Below are positions 31,184 through 38,612 of a stretch of 38,673 bases of DNA, piece by piece. The notes beneath the pieces were generated by a model. That model was not told the origin of the DNA and ran no database searches. It saw only the letters and a program-made list of their open reading frames with translations. How positions within the stretch are numbered: the stretch's first letter is position 1; every line of letters starts with the position of its first letter. The DNA is from SIG435 sp045530725. Lineage in GTDB: Bacteria; Bacillota; Clostridia; UMGS1810. Position numbers and translations under genes: made by a program. The stretch is from positions 1 through 38,673 of the forward strand of contig JAZSCT010000064.1 in NCBI GenBank assembly GCA_045530725.1. The letters run 5' to 3'.

Positions 31184-31597
31184 TTAGGTCGCTTCATCAT
31201 CCTGTTCTTCGCTTATAGCATATTCTTCTATATCTTCATTTGTCTGTGAAATGCTTACTGCCATCTGTTCTTCAGATATACATCCTGAATATACAATGCC
31301 GAATCCACAAACACTCATCACGCCTATAATCATCATAAGCCATCCGAAGATATTTTTGATAAGGTCGGAAATTTCACGAAGATTTGAGTTGACCGCATTG
31401 GTTGCACTTGTTGTTTCTGCGGCGTTATTTACTGAATATGTATAATAATCCCCGCCAAAACTTGCATATCCCGAATCATAAGGTGAATTGCCGCCATAAT
31501 AATCAGCATCTCCCAGTCCTCCGCCAAGGGTTACCATACCAATGATTACAAGCAATATACCTATTATCATACCTATAATGGAAAAGTTCTTCTTCAA
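31184..31597 (-). CDS. small two-TM membrane protein of unknown function
   Basis: The 137-residue protein has two hydrophobic segments (about 7-26, IIGMIIGILLVIIGMVTLGG, and about 85-105, IFGWLMMIIGVMSVCGFGIV). Between them is a polar Gly/Tyr/Ser-rich stretch (DADYYGGNSPYDSGYASF), and the tail is acidic. I do not recognise a family. The start is TTG with GGAGG 7 nt upstream. It has its own promoter (TTGCAA-16-TACAAT, plus 31631-31658) and terminator, so it appears monocistronic. Confidence 0.65.
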   Translation of the reverse strand: MKKNFSIIGMIIGILLVIIGMVTLGGGLGDADYYGGNSPYDSGYASFGGDYYTYSVNNAAETTSATNAVNSNLREISDLIKNIFGWLMMIIGVMSVCGFGIVYSGCISEEQMAVSISQTNEDIEEYAISEEQDDEAT

Positions 31598-31630
31598 GGT
31601 AATTCCTCCTTTGTATTATTCTTCAATTAC

Positions 31631-31658
31631 ATTGTATCACAAATAAAAATATTTGCAA
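31631..31658 (-). promoter_or_regulatory. promoter of the small membrane protein gene
   Basis: On the minus strand TTGCAA (plus 31653-31658), a 16-bp spacer and TACAAT (plus 31631-31636) lie about 34 bp upstream of the TTG start. Confidence 0.55.
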
Positions 31659-31680
31659 TAAAAACCAAAAAATCAGATGT

Positions 31681-31717
31681 AAAAAAAACCACCGATCTTA
31701 TATAATAATCGGTGGTT
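31681..31717 (-). terminator. terminator of the FAD/Rieske gene
   Basis: AACCACCGAT (31687-31696) pairs with ATCGGTGGTT (31708-31717), followed on the minus strand by seven T. It lies 10 nt after the gene. Confidence 0.85.
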
Positions 31718-31726
31718 GTACCTTAT

Positions 31727-33025
31727 TTATAAAATTTTCTTATCCCCTGTAGCAGGACCGTTTATCAGTTTGCCATCTTCCTCAAATCTTGAGCCGTGAC
31801 ATGGGCAATCCCAGGAATGTTCCTGTCTGTTATATTTAAGCACGCATCCCATATGAGGACATCTTGGCGTGGAAAAAGTGATAAGATTTCTTAATGTTTC
31901 TGCCATATTCAGTATAAGTTGCGGATGAAGGATGCTTCTTGAGGGGGAATAAAGAGATTCGTATCTGCTCCATCCTCTGCATATCATATCTCTTAGTACC
32001 ATTGCAGATACCATTGATGATGTCATCCCCCATTTGTTGAAACCTGTTGCCACATACAAATCAGGTGTTGAAGCGGAATAATTTCCTATATAAGGAATAG
32101 AATCAAGTGTCATACAATCCTGTGTCGCCCATCTTCCCACAATCTTTGCATCAGGGTAGTATTTTCGGGCAAAGTTTTCAAGTTCACTCCAACCTCCGCC
32201 CCTCTTTCCTGTACGATGGCTTCCGCCGCCGATTAAAAGCAAATCATTGTATGCTCTGAAAGAAAGCCCGGTTTTTTTCTCATCCACATACATACCATCT
32301 ATACTGTCTGCCCCTTTAATGGCAATCACATATGACCTGTGCTGATACATTTTAAGAAAAAAGCATCCGTGATTGTTCACAAATGGAAAATGTGTTGCTA
32401 CAACTATCCTTTTTGCCCTGATTTTTCCTTTCTTTGTAATTGCCGTATGGGGCTTAAGTTCAAGGATTTCTGTGTTTTCATAAATATTGAGTTTCTTTGA
32501 TATCTCATATGCAAATTTAAGCGGGTGAAATCTCCCCTGGTTTTTTATTCTGACTGCACCTGATATCCTGAAGGGAAGTTCTGTTTCTTCAAGATAATCA
32601 GCACCGCAGCCAATTTTATTTAAGGCAGAGACTTCTCTCCTGATTTTTTCTCCATCAGACATAGAATACACATATGAATCGCATATTTCAAAATCACACT
32701 CTGTTTTGGATGCCAGATTTACCATAGTATCAAGGGCTTCTTTCTGACTCTCATAATATAGTTTTGTTTTTTCTGTGCCATATCTTTTTATCATATCGTC
32801 ATATATAAGCCCGTGTTGAAGGGTGATCTTTGCGGTGGTGCCATTGGTTATACCATTTAATATTCTGTCTTTTTCAACAAGTATGCAATCAATTCCTTCA
32901 AGACTAAGCATATATGCACAAAGAATTCCGCACATTCCTCCGCCTATTATAAGAACATCCGTTTGCATGTCACCTTCAAGGGAATCAAATTGTCTTCTTT
33001 TTGTATCATTCCATAGTGACTTCAT
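31727..33025 (-). CDS. FAD-dependent oxidoreductase with C-terminal Rieske domain
   Basis: This 432-residue protein has an N-terminal DAO-type FAD domain (Rossmann loop VLIIGGGMCGILCAYML, then VEKDRI) and a C-terminal Rieske [2Fe-2S] domain with both ligand pairs, CPHMGC and CPCHGSRF. Such fusions are common in Firmicutes and are annotated as FAD-dependent oxidoreductases; the substrate is unknown. ATG at 33025 has GAGGTGA 5 nt upstream, while a GTG three codons earlier lies inside that RBS. It is separated from the phosphatase operon by hairpins. Confidence 0.9.
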   Translation of the reverse strand: MKSLWNDTKRRQFDSLEGDMQTDVLIIGGGMCGILCAYMLSLEGIDCILVEKDRILNGITNGTTAKITLQHGLIYDDMIKRYGTEKTKLYYESQKEALDTMVNLASKTECDFEICDSYVYSMSDGEKIRREVSALNKIGCGADYLEETELPFRISGAVRIKNQGRFHPLKFAYEISKKLNIYENTEILELKPHTAITKKGKIRAKRIVVATHFPFVNNHGCFFLKMYQHRSYVIAIKGADSIDGMYVDEKKTGLSFRAYNDLLLIGGGSHRTGKRGGGWSELENFARKYYPDAKIVGRWATQDCMTLDSIPYIGNYSASTPDLYVATGFNKWGMTSSMVSAMVLRDMICRGWSRYESLYSPSRSILHPQLILNMAETLRNLITFSTPRCPHMGCVLKYNRQEHSWDCPCHGSRFEEDGKLINGPATGDKKIL

Positions 33026-33111
33026 ATTGCTCACCTCAGATATTAGTATTTCTGATAAAGGAAAAAGAATACTTACTTATTAAAAAATACAAAAATATCA
33101 CTTAAATAACA

Positions 33112-33166
33112 TTGAACCTACCCCCTGAAATCAGACCGAAATCTGACAATCAGCAGGTAGGTTCAA
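33112..33166 (-). terminator. two-tier hairpin after the second histidine phosphatase
   Basis: TTGAACCTACC (33112-33122) pairs perfectly with GGTAGGTTCAA (33156-33166), and an inner TCAGA/TCTGA stem (33131-33146) lies within. U-tracts are weak. On the minus strand it is preceded by GATGTAAAAAAGTACC, reminiscent of the start of the 3' repeat family. Confidence 0.55.
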
Positions 33167-33211
33167 AAGGTACTTTTTTACATCTTCAATGTTTTAAAAT
33201 ATAATTTTACA

Positions 33212-33778
33212 TTATGTAAGATTTATCCAAGTATGTAACTTCCACAAGTCATTTTCGTATTCAAAAACCGCAACAGTACAATTATTGCAACAGTAATGGT
33301 TTCTTGGTACATTTATTCCCATTACTGCATCAAACATACTCCGAAGAACCCCTGCGTGACAAAACAGGGCAATGTTTTCACATTGTTCTTCTTCAAGTTT
33401 TTTGAGAAAGTTCTTAACTCTTATGTTAAATTCCTCCCTTGTTTCGCCGCCGTATTTCTTATAGCCTTTTTCTATTGTATTTTTTCTCTCTTCATCTTCC
33501 ATATCTTTGTATGTCGTTCCTTCAAGTGTCCCTACGTTTACCTCTCTCAAATCAGGGGTTTTTTCAAAACAGCAATGTGGAATTGCTATCTCTTTTGTTT
33601 CAATTGCACGTATTAAATCGCTGGAATAAATCTTGTCAAAGGAAATATTTTTAAGAAATTCCCCTGCCCTCCTTGCATCATCTCTTCCCTTTTCGGTAAG
33701 CGGTGCATCAAACCAACCTGTCCATTTTTTCATAAGGTTTGTTTCACTCTCACCATGTCGTACAACATAAACTTTCAT
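33212..33778 (-). CDS. histidine phosphatase (phosphoglycerate mutase-like)
   Basis: This 188-residue histidine phosphatase begins with the motif VYVVRHGESETN and has the second His in IALFCHAGVLRSM. The acidic/basic set of the family is present (SSDLIRAIET, LREVNVGTLEG). It differs clearly from the other phosphatase in this window (26092-26733), so it is not a recent duplicate. It starts one base after the stop of the HTH-phosphatase fusion gene, so the two are co-translated and may share a pathway. Confidence 0.88.
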   Translation of the reverse strand: MKVYVVRHGESETNLMKKWTGWFDAPLTEKGRDDARRAGEFLKNISFDKIYSSDLIRAIETKEIAIPHCCFEKTPDLREVNVGTLEGTTYKDMEDEERKNTIEKGYKKYGGETREEFNIRVKNFLKKLEEEQCENIALFCHAGVLRSMFDAVMGINVPRNHYCCNNCTVAVFEYENDLWKLHTWINLT

Positions 33779-33779
33779 A

Positions 33780-34802
33780 TTACTTCTCCTCTTTTGGATA
33801 TCCTTTGTACAAATGAACTATATTCAGATCCTCTGTCATATCAAGCCCGTGAGATCCGCAACCTCCGTCGATTTCGTGGCAACCGTGATCCATAGCGAAA
33901 CCTACCAGAGTATTGTGGTGCTTCCAGTTTTCTTTTATAAGTCTTGAAAGCATGGAAAATATATGTACATTAAGCCTTAATTCTGCAAGTGACTTGGCAC
34001 TTTCGGGACCGTTTTTGTGCATAACAGAATCATAGTTTCCGTTGTATATGACTATGAAATCATACTTGTCCTCAAGAATGACTTCCACCATTTTGGCATT
34101 GACTGAGGCAATTCCGCCATCAGCGAAGTGGAAATAGTCTATATTTCTTTCCAAAAATATCTTACTGAGACTTGATCCGCCGTAGGTGATAAGTGCAACC
34201 TTCTTTCCCGCACGGATAAGTGCATCAAATATTGTATCTATGGTTATTACAGGCTTTTCATACTTGCGTATTCCGTGTATCTCAGGCTGAGCGCCTGAAT
34301 ACATTGTACCGAAGCATACCGGTGTTACCGAAGGCATCACAGATGACAAATACACCCGTTTCTCTGTGTCATCTTTCAGTCCTTCGAAATAGTCAGGATA
34401 TTTCTCATATATCCATTGTGCAATTGCATCAGGATTGTACATTACCACTCTGTCTGCCTTTTCACCCTGAAAAACTTTGTCAACATAGTTTGTAAGTTCG
34501 CTGTTTTTCTCTGCAGCAAACTCGGGCGGTTCTATTCCCATAGCATATGAGAGTGCCCCGCATATGGTATCCAGAGAATCCTTATTGAGTTTCATTTCTG
34601 ATTTTTCGTCACCCCCGATAAGTTCATCCATGGATACACCGAATATCTCTTTAAGTCTCATAAGATTGTCAAGAGTTGGTGCTGTCTGGTCTTTTTCCCA
34701 GAGACTTATGGTCTGCCTTGTCAGAAGAAGTTTCTCCCCCAGTTCTTCCTGGGACATATTCTTCGCCTTTCTGTGCTTTTGTATGCTCTCACCTATTGTC
34801 AT
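33780..34802 (-). CDS. XRE HTH fused to an alkaline phosphatase-superfamily (phosphodiesterase-like) domain
   Basis: The 340-residue protein starts with a classic Xre HTH (residues 1-65: MSQEELGEKLLLTRQTISLWE), which continues into an alkaline phosphatase-superfamily domain of the type I phosphodiesterase kind. Candidate metal and nucleophile residues are Thr in PSVTPVCFGTM, Asp/His in YDSVMHKNGPES, DHGCHEID and GSHGLDM. A DNA-binding domain on such a hydrolase is unusual. ATG at 34802 has GGGGTGA upstream; a GTG three codons earlier is rejected. A perfect 15-bp inverted repeat (34873-34905) lies upstream and could be its own operator. Co-transcribed with a histidine phosphatase. Confidence 0.85.
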   Translation of the reverse strand: MTIGESIQKHRKAKNMSQEELGEKLLLTRQTISLWEKDQTAPTLDNLMRLKEIFGVSMDELIGGDEKSEMKLNKDSLDTICGALSYAMGIEPPEFAAEKNSELTNYVDKVFQGEKADRVVMYNPDAIAQWIYEKYPDYFEGLKDDTEKRVYLSSVMPSVTPVCFGTMYSGAQPEIHGIRKYEKPVITIDTIFDALIRAGKKVALITYGGSSLSKIFLERNIDYFHFADGGIASVNAKMVEVILEDKYDFIVIYNGNYDSVMHKNGPESAKSLAELRLNVHIFSMLSRLIKENWKHHNTLVGFAMDHGCHEIDGGCGSHGLDMTEDLNIVHLYKGYPKEEK

Positions 34803-34832
34803 AAAAATCACCCCGTCTGATTCTTTTTTATG

Positions 34833-34841
34833 ATTATATCA
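34833..34841 (-). promoter_or_regulatory. extended -10 promoter of the HTH-phosphatase operon
   Basis: On the minus strand TGATATAAT lies 31 bp upstream of the ATG, predicting a short leader. The -35 is weak, suggesting reliance on the TG extension or an activator. Confidence 0.6.
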
Positions 34842-34872
34842 CACTTATTTACAAAATAAAAGGATATAATAC

Positions 34873-34905
34873 TTGATTTTGTCAAGTTGTACTTGACAAA
34901 ATCAA
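34873..34905. promoter_or_regulatory. 15-bp perfect inverted repeat, candidate operator
   Basis: TTGATTTTGTCAAGT (34873-34887) and ACTTGACAAAATCAA (34891-34905) are exact complements with a 3-bp spacer. It lies 32 bp upstream of the -10 of the HTH-phosphatase operon, where an Xre dimer operator would be expected. Each arm contains a smaller CTTGA/TCAAG palindrome and a TTGACA. Confidence 0.65.
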
Positions 34906-34920
34906 AAAATATCAATAAAC

Positions 34921-34955
34921 AAAAAGGAGGTGTAAATTAATTCAATATTTACACC
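34921..34955 (-). terminator. second terminator-like hairpin after the P-type ATPase
   Basis: GGTGTAAAT (34929-34937) pairs with ATTTACACC (34947-34955). On the minus strand TCCTTTTTG follows. It lies between repeat copy G and the HTH-phosphatase promoter region. The plus strand shows AAAGGAGG here, but no start codon follows. Confidence 0.55.
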
Positions 34956-34967
34956 ATTAGTCATTAA

Positions 34968-35196
34968 GGGGATAGGAAAAAGACTTTAGAATGAACAAAT
35001 AGAGCCAAAGTTGTATGTTTATACTACGCAGGCAAATATTTGTTCATAGTGAAAAGGTATATAAAAAGAAGGAAATATTACATCAAAATGCAATATTTCC
35101 TTCCTTGCAAAAAATTTGATAGTTTACTTCTTATTTTGCAGATGCTATTTATGTTGTTTCTTACCTTTTCACGCTCTGGAGTTTTTTTACATCCCC
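34968..35196 (-). repeat. 3'-end structured repeat, copy G (with terminator)
   Basis: Read on the minus strand, the 5' arm GGGGATGTAAAAAAACTCCA and GAGCG (to plus 35196) pairs with CATTCTAAAGTCTTTTTCCT and ATCCCC (plus 34968-34993). The core is a terminator hairpin (plus 35069-35082 with 35089-35102) with a U-tract. A second hairpin GAACAAAT to ATTTGTTC encloses CGTAGTATAAACATACAACT. It begins about 45 nt after the ATPase stop. Confidence 0.85.
35062..35102 (-). terminator. terminator of the P-type ATPase gene
   Basis: A 14-bp stem with one G-U pair, loop TCAAAA on the plus strand, is followed on the minus strand by CTTTTTATAT. It is the core of repeat copy G. Confidence 0.8.
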
Positions 35197-35237
35197 TTTG
35201 GAAACACTTTGCAAGGGATGTATTTTTGTCTATTATA

Positions 35238-37847
35238 TTATCTCTTTATATGACGGATGAGTTTTGATACTTCAATTACCGGCAATGGTACAAGGATAAG
35301 TCCCAATGCAATAAGATAAAGGTAACCGGGGAGAAGTTCAAGTCCGAATGCATATCGGAGCGGTGTAAACAGTACCACCAATACAAGTAATGTGGAAAGA
35401 AGTGCCGCGCCATTAAGTTTTTTGTTAGAAAATACTCCTATCTTAAAAAGTGAATGTTCCGAACGCATATTGAAACTCTGCACCACCTGAGACATAGCAA
35501 GGATTATAAACGCCATTGTCTGTCCGCCTTCAAGACTGCCTGTCATACTTTCGCCAAGTTTAAATCCTAAAAGTGTCAGAAATGCAAACATACACCCCTG
35601 AAGCACTACACGCACACCAAGACCGTGGGCAAAGATTCCCTCTCTCTTTGGCTTAGGCGGTCTTTCCATAATGTCACTTTCCACATCTTCCATACCAAGA
35701 GCAATGGCAGGCATAGAGTCAGTAACAAGATTTATCCATAGAAGTTGCATAGAAAGAAGCGGAGTCCTGTGCCACAAAAGCATTGCCATAAAGACAGTTA
35801 TTACTTCGCCGATATTTGTACCCAGAAGAAATCCTACCACTTTTTTGATATTTTCATAAATGCCTCTGCCTTCACGTACAGCATCAACAATCGTTGCGAA
35901 GTTGTCATCGGTCAATGTCATATCAGAAGCGCCCTTTGCAACATCTGTACCGGTAATACCCATTGCACATCCGATATCAGCGGCTTTGAGAGCAGGTGCG
36001 TCATTTACTCCGTCACCTGTCATAGATACTACCTTACCTTTTCTCTGCCACGCTTTTACTATTCTGATTTTGTTTTCAGGAGATACTCTTGCATAAACAG
36101 ATATATTTTCTACTTCTTTATCAAGTTCGCTGTCTGTCATCATATCAAGTTGGTGTCCTGTGATTGCACGGTCACCTTCAAGAAGTATTCCCAGTTCTCT
36201 TGCAATAGCAGATGCAGTAACTACATGGTCACCTGTGATCATAACAGGCTTGATTCCTGCCCTTCTGCATACTGATACCGCATCTTTTGCTTCAGGTCTC
36301 GGCGGATCAATCATTCCCACGAGTCCCATAAATGTAAGTCCTTTTTCAAGTTCTTCCGATGTGGGATTGTCAGGAACTTTTTCGATTTCTTTGTACCCTA
36401 TCGCAAGGACTCTCAGGGCATTTTCACTCATAGATTCTGTAAAGTGTTTTGCTTTGTCAATATCCCCTGATATGCATCGTGGTGCCATCATATCAAAAGC
36501 ACCCTTAACGATAACTACATATCTATCATCAATTCTATTTACAGTTGTCATAAGTTTTCTGTCTGAATCAAAAGGAATTTCTGCAAGTCTTGGATATTTA
36601 CTGTTAAGATCATCCTTTGTCATACCGTTTTTGTGTGCGGCAAGAACGATTGATGTTTCTGTAGGATCGCCTATGTGTTGTTCTTTGTCTCCATCAACCA
36701 CCACCGAACCGTCACAACAAAGTGTAGCATACATAAGAAGTTTTCTTACTGATTCAGAATTGTTTTCTCCGATATCTTCTGTATCTGAAAAGCCGTCAAC
36801 ATAAGCCTTTGTAAGAGTCATACGGTTTTGTGTAAGGGTGCCTGTCTTATCAGAACAGATAACCGAAGCAGAACCCAGAGTTTCTACGGCAGGAAGTTTG
36901 CGGATGAGGGCATTTTTCTTAACCATACGCTGTACACCGATAGAAAGCACCACCGTTACTATTGCGGGAAGTCCTTCGGGAATAGCAGATACTGCAAGTG
37001 AAACTGATGTCATAAAGATTTCCAGCACATGCATATCATTTGCAATGCCAACTACGAAGATAATGGCACAGGCAACAAGTGCCATTATACCAAGGTATTT
37101 TCCAAGTTGACTGAGTTTCTGCTGCAAGGGTGTCTGTCCTTCATCTTCATTGTCAAGAAGATTTGCAATTTTTCCCATTTCTGTATCCATTCCTGTTGCT
37201 GTAACCACTGCTGTGGCAGTTCCATAGGTAATACTGCATCCTGAATACACCATATTAAGTCTGTCACCAATGGGTGCATCTTCTTTTATCACAGCAAGGT
37301 AATCTTTTTCCACAGGCACAGATTCACCTGTAAGTGCCGACTCTTCCGATTTAAGTCCTGCGCTTACAATAAGTCTTGCATCTGCAGGCACAAAGTCCCC
37401 TGCTTCAAGACGGATGATATCCCCGGGCACAAGATCTTTTGCATCAATGATCTTCTCTACCCCGTCACGGATAACCCTTGCATGGGGTGCGGACATATTT
37501 TTGAGAGCATCAAGGGCTTTTTCTGCCTTTCCCTCCTGATATACACCCATAACTGCATTGAGGATTACTATAAGGAGGATTAACGCCGGTTCAAACAATT
37601 CTCCCCAGTTTTTCTCAATGATGATTACACCCAGAGAAACTACTGCCGCCGCAATGAGAATTAGTATCATTACATCCTTAAACTGATCCAGAAAACGCTG
37701 AAAAGTCGTTTTTTTCTTCTTCTCATTCAGTTTGTTCAAGCCGTATTTCTCTTTAAGTTCCCCTGCTTTTTCTTCTTTCAAACCCATCTTTGAATCTGTG
37801 CTGAAATGTTTCAACACCGAATCTTGCGTCTGACTGAAAAATTGCAT
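35238..37847 (-). CDS. P-type (P2A-like) cation ATPase, Ca2+ or Mn2+ exporter
   Basis: This 869-residue P-type ATPase of the SERCA/PMCA-like group has the actuator TGES (SALTGESVPVEK), the TM4 ion-site ISAIPEGLPAIVTVVL, the phosphorylated Asp in ICSDKTGTLTQN, and MTGDGVNDAPALKAADIG. An N-terminal cation ATPase domain and C-terminal membrane domain are present; the length is typical. The family usually exports Ca2+, but the leader resembles the Mn2+-sensing yybP-ykoY riboswitch, which in lactic acid bacteria precedes such ATPases, so Mn2+ export is plausible. It has its own promoter and ends in repeat copy G. Confidence 0.93.
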   Translation of the reverse strand: MQFFSQTQDSVLKHFSTDSKMGLKEEKAGELKEKYGLNKLNEKKKKTTFQRFLDQFKDVMILILIAAAVVSLGVIIIEKNWGELFEPALILLIVILNAVMGVYQEGKAEKALDALKNMSAPHARVIRDGVEKIIDAKDLVPGDIIRLEAGDFVPADARLIVSAGLKSEESALTGESVPVEKDYLAVIKEDAPIGDRLNMVYSGCSITYGTATAVVTATGMDTEMGKIANLLDNEDEGQTPLQQKLSQLGKYLGIMALVACAIIFVVGIANDMHVLEIFMTSVSLAVSAIPEGLPAIVTVVLSIGVQRMVKKNALIRKLPAVETLGSASVICSDKTGTLTQNRMTLTKAYVDGFSDTEDIGENNSESVRKLLMYATLCCDGSVVVDGDKEQHIGDPTETSIVLAAHKNGMTKDDLNSKYPRLAEIPFDSDRKLMTTVNRIDDRYVVIVKGAFDMMAPRCISGDIDKAKHFTESMSENALRVLAIGYKEIEKVPDNPTSEELEKGLTFMGLVGMIDPPRPEAKDAVSVCRRAGIKPVMITGDHVVTASAIARELGILLEGDRAITGHQLDMMTDSELDKEVENISVYARVSPENKIRIVKAWQRKGKVVSMTGDGVNDAPALKAADIGCAMGITGTDVAKGASDMTLTDDNFATIVDAVREGRGIYENIKKVVGFLLGTNIGEVITVFMAMLLWHRTPLLSMQLLWINLVTDSMPAIALGMEDVESDIMERPPKPKREGIFAHGLGVRVVLQGCMFAFLTLLGFKLGESMTGSLEGGQTMAFIILAMSQVVQSFNMRSEHSLFKIGVFSNKKLNGAALLSTLLVLVVLFTPLRYAFGLELLPGYLYLIALGLILVPLPVIEVSKLIRHIKR

Positions 37848-37921
37848 TTAATATACCACCTTTCTTAAATATAGTTTTGCCTTATATTGCAAATTTTAAA
37901 TGCATTTTATTGTACAAAAAA

Positions 37922-38047
37922 AGACGAAACATATCTGTCTTACAGATAAGTCTCGTCTATTAAGGTGAAACCAGAAAATCAATCTTAGTCGATAGATACT
38001 TTCATGATGTTGACTCACCGCACACTATGTGCTGACTACTCCCTTAT
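37922..38047 (-). ncRNA. yybP-ykoY-like (Mn2+) riboswitch with terminator
   Basis: The minus-strand leader begins AAGGGAGTAGTC, like the conserved GGGGAGUAG of the yybP-ykoY class. It then has a GCAC/GTGC stem, the conserved-looking GAGTCAACATC, and GGTTTCACC. It ends with a terminator (plus 37922-37938 with 37942-37958) followed on the minus strand by TTTTTTTG. The ATPase starts about 75 nt further on. Class assignment rests on these motifs and the gene context; a covariance search would decide. Confidence 0.68.
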
Positions 38048-38057
38048 ATTATTGTGT

Positions 38058-38086
38058 ATTCTATCACAAGAAATTTGAGTTGTCAA
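38058..38086 (-). promoter_or_regulatory. promoter of the riboswitch-ATPase transcript
   Basis: On the minus strand TTGACA (plus 38081-38086), a 17-bp spacer and TAGAAT (plus 38058-38063) place the transcript start near 38050, just upstream of the riboswitch. The stretch 38087-38270 shows nothing I can assign. Confidence 0.8.
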
Positions 38087-38267
38087 TAGCATATTATGAT
38101 AGAAAACTCTTTTCTTTGTACAATTGTCAATGATGGGTGACACTTTTCTTAAAAAATAAAAATTCATCACTATATGATGACATCTACGACACCTCTTTTC
38201 CCTATTGATTAAGATTTACCTTGTATTCATTATACAAAATTTATTGTACCATATAAATTGCATAAAA

Positions 38268-38290
38268 CAAAAAGACATTCTTTGGATGTC
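38268..38290 (-). terminator. weak terminator-like hairpin
   Basis: GACAT (38274-38278) pairs with ATGTC (38286-38290). On the minus strand TTTTTGTTTT follows. It may be a backup terminator for the rRNA operon. Confidence 0.4.
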
Positions 38291-38324
38291 CCCTTATAAA
38301 AACGAGTTTTGCTTATACAAATTT

Positions 38325-38497
38325 AGTGATATTCCAACGAAAGTTGGAGCGATATTTTTGATAAATCAAAAGTGATATTGAAACCTTCGGTTTCAGTGAT
38401 ATTATATTTGTCATTAAACTGTGCGAAACACAATATCACTCGGCGTTGCCGAATATAACTGCGTAGCAATATAACTTGCCGTAAGGCAAATATAACT
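38325..38497. repeat. array of mini-hairpins separated by AGTGATATT / AATATMACT
   Basis: On the left, AGTGATATT occurs at 38325, 38371 and 38395 and AGCGATATT at 38348. On the right, the complementary AATATCACT (38432) or AATATAACT (38452, 38468, 38489) occurs. Between them sit small palindromes: CCAAC-GAAA-GTTGG, GAAACC-TTC-GGTTTC, CGGC-GTT-GCCG and TGCC-GTAA-GGCA. The left and right 9-mers can pair, giving one large stem carrying side hairpins. It is not coding in any convincing frame. Confidence 0.75.
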
Positions 38498-38530
38498 GAA
38501 AAAAGACTATTCTGAAGAATAGTCTTTTTT
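38492..38530 (-). terminator. terminator of the rRNA-tRNA operon
   Basis: AAAAAAGACTATTCT (38499-38513) and AGAATAGTCTTTTTT (38516-38530) are perfect complements. It lies directly after tRNA-Asn on the minus strand and can work in both directions. Confidence 0.85.
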
Positions 38531-38532
38531 CG

Positions 38533-38608
38533 TGGCTCCCCAAGTAGGACTTGAACCTACGACAACTCGGTTAACAGCCGAGTGCTCTACCGACTGAGCT
38601 ATTGAGGA
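38533..38608 (-). tRNA. tRNA-Asn (GTT anticodon)
   Basis: The 76-nt cloverleaf reads from plus 38608 to 38533 on the minus strand. The acceptor TCCTCAA pairs with TTGGGGA, the D arm is AGCTCAGTCGGTAGAGC, the anticodon stem CTCGG/CCGAG holds loop CTGTTAA with anticodon GTT, and the T arm has GTAGGTTCAAGTCCTAC. The discriminator is G, as expected for Asn, and the CCA end is encoded. It follows the 5S rRNA by a few bases. Confidence 0.97.
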
Positions 38609-38612
38609 ATAT

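Noticed and set aside
34921..34966. Short rightward gene after AAAGGAGG
   Set aside because: No ATG, GTG or TTG at a usable distance; the sequence forms a hairpin that better explains it as a leftward terminator.
38325..38497. CRISPR array
   Set aside because: The repeated units are only 9 bp, reverse orientation half-way, and the spacers are palindromes; no cas genes are nearby.
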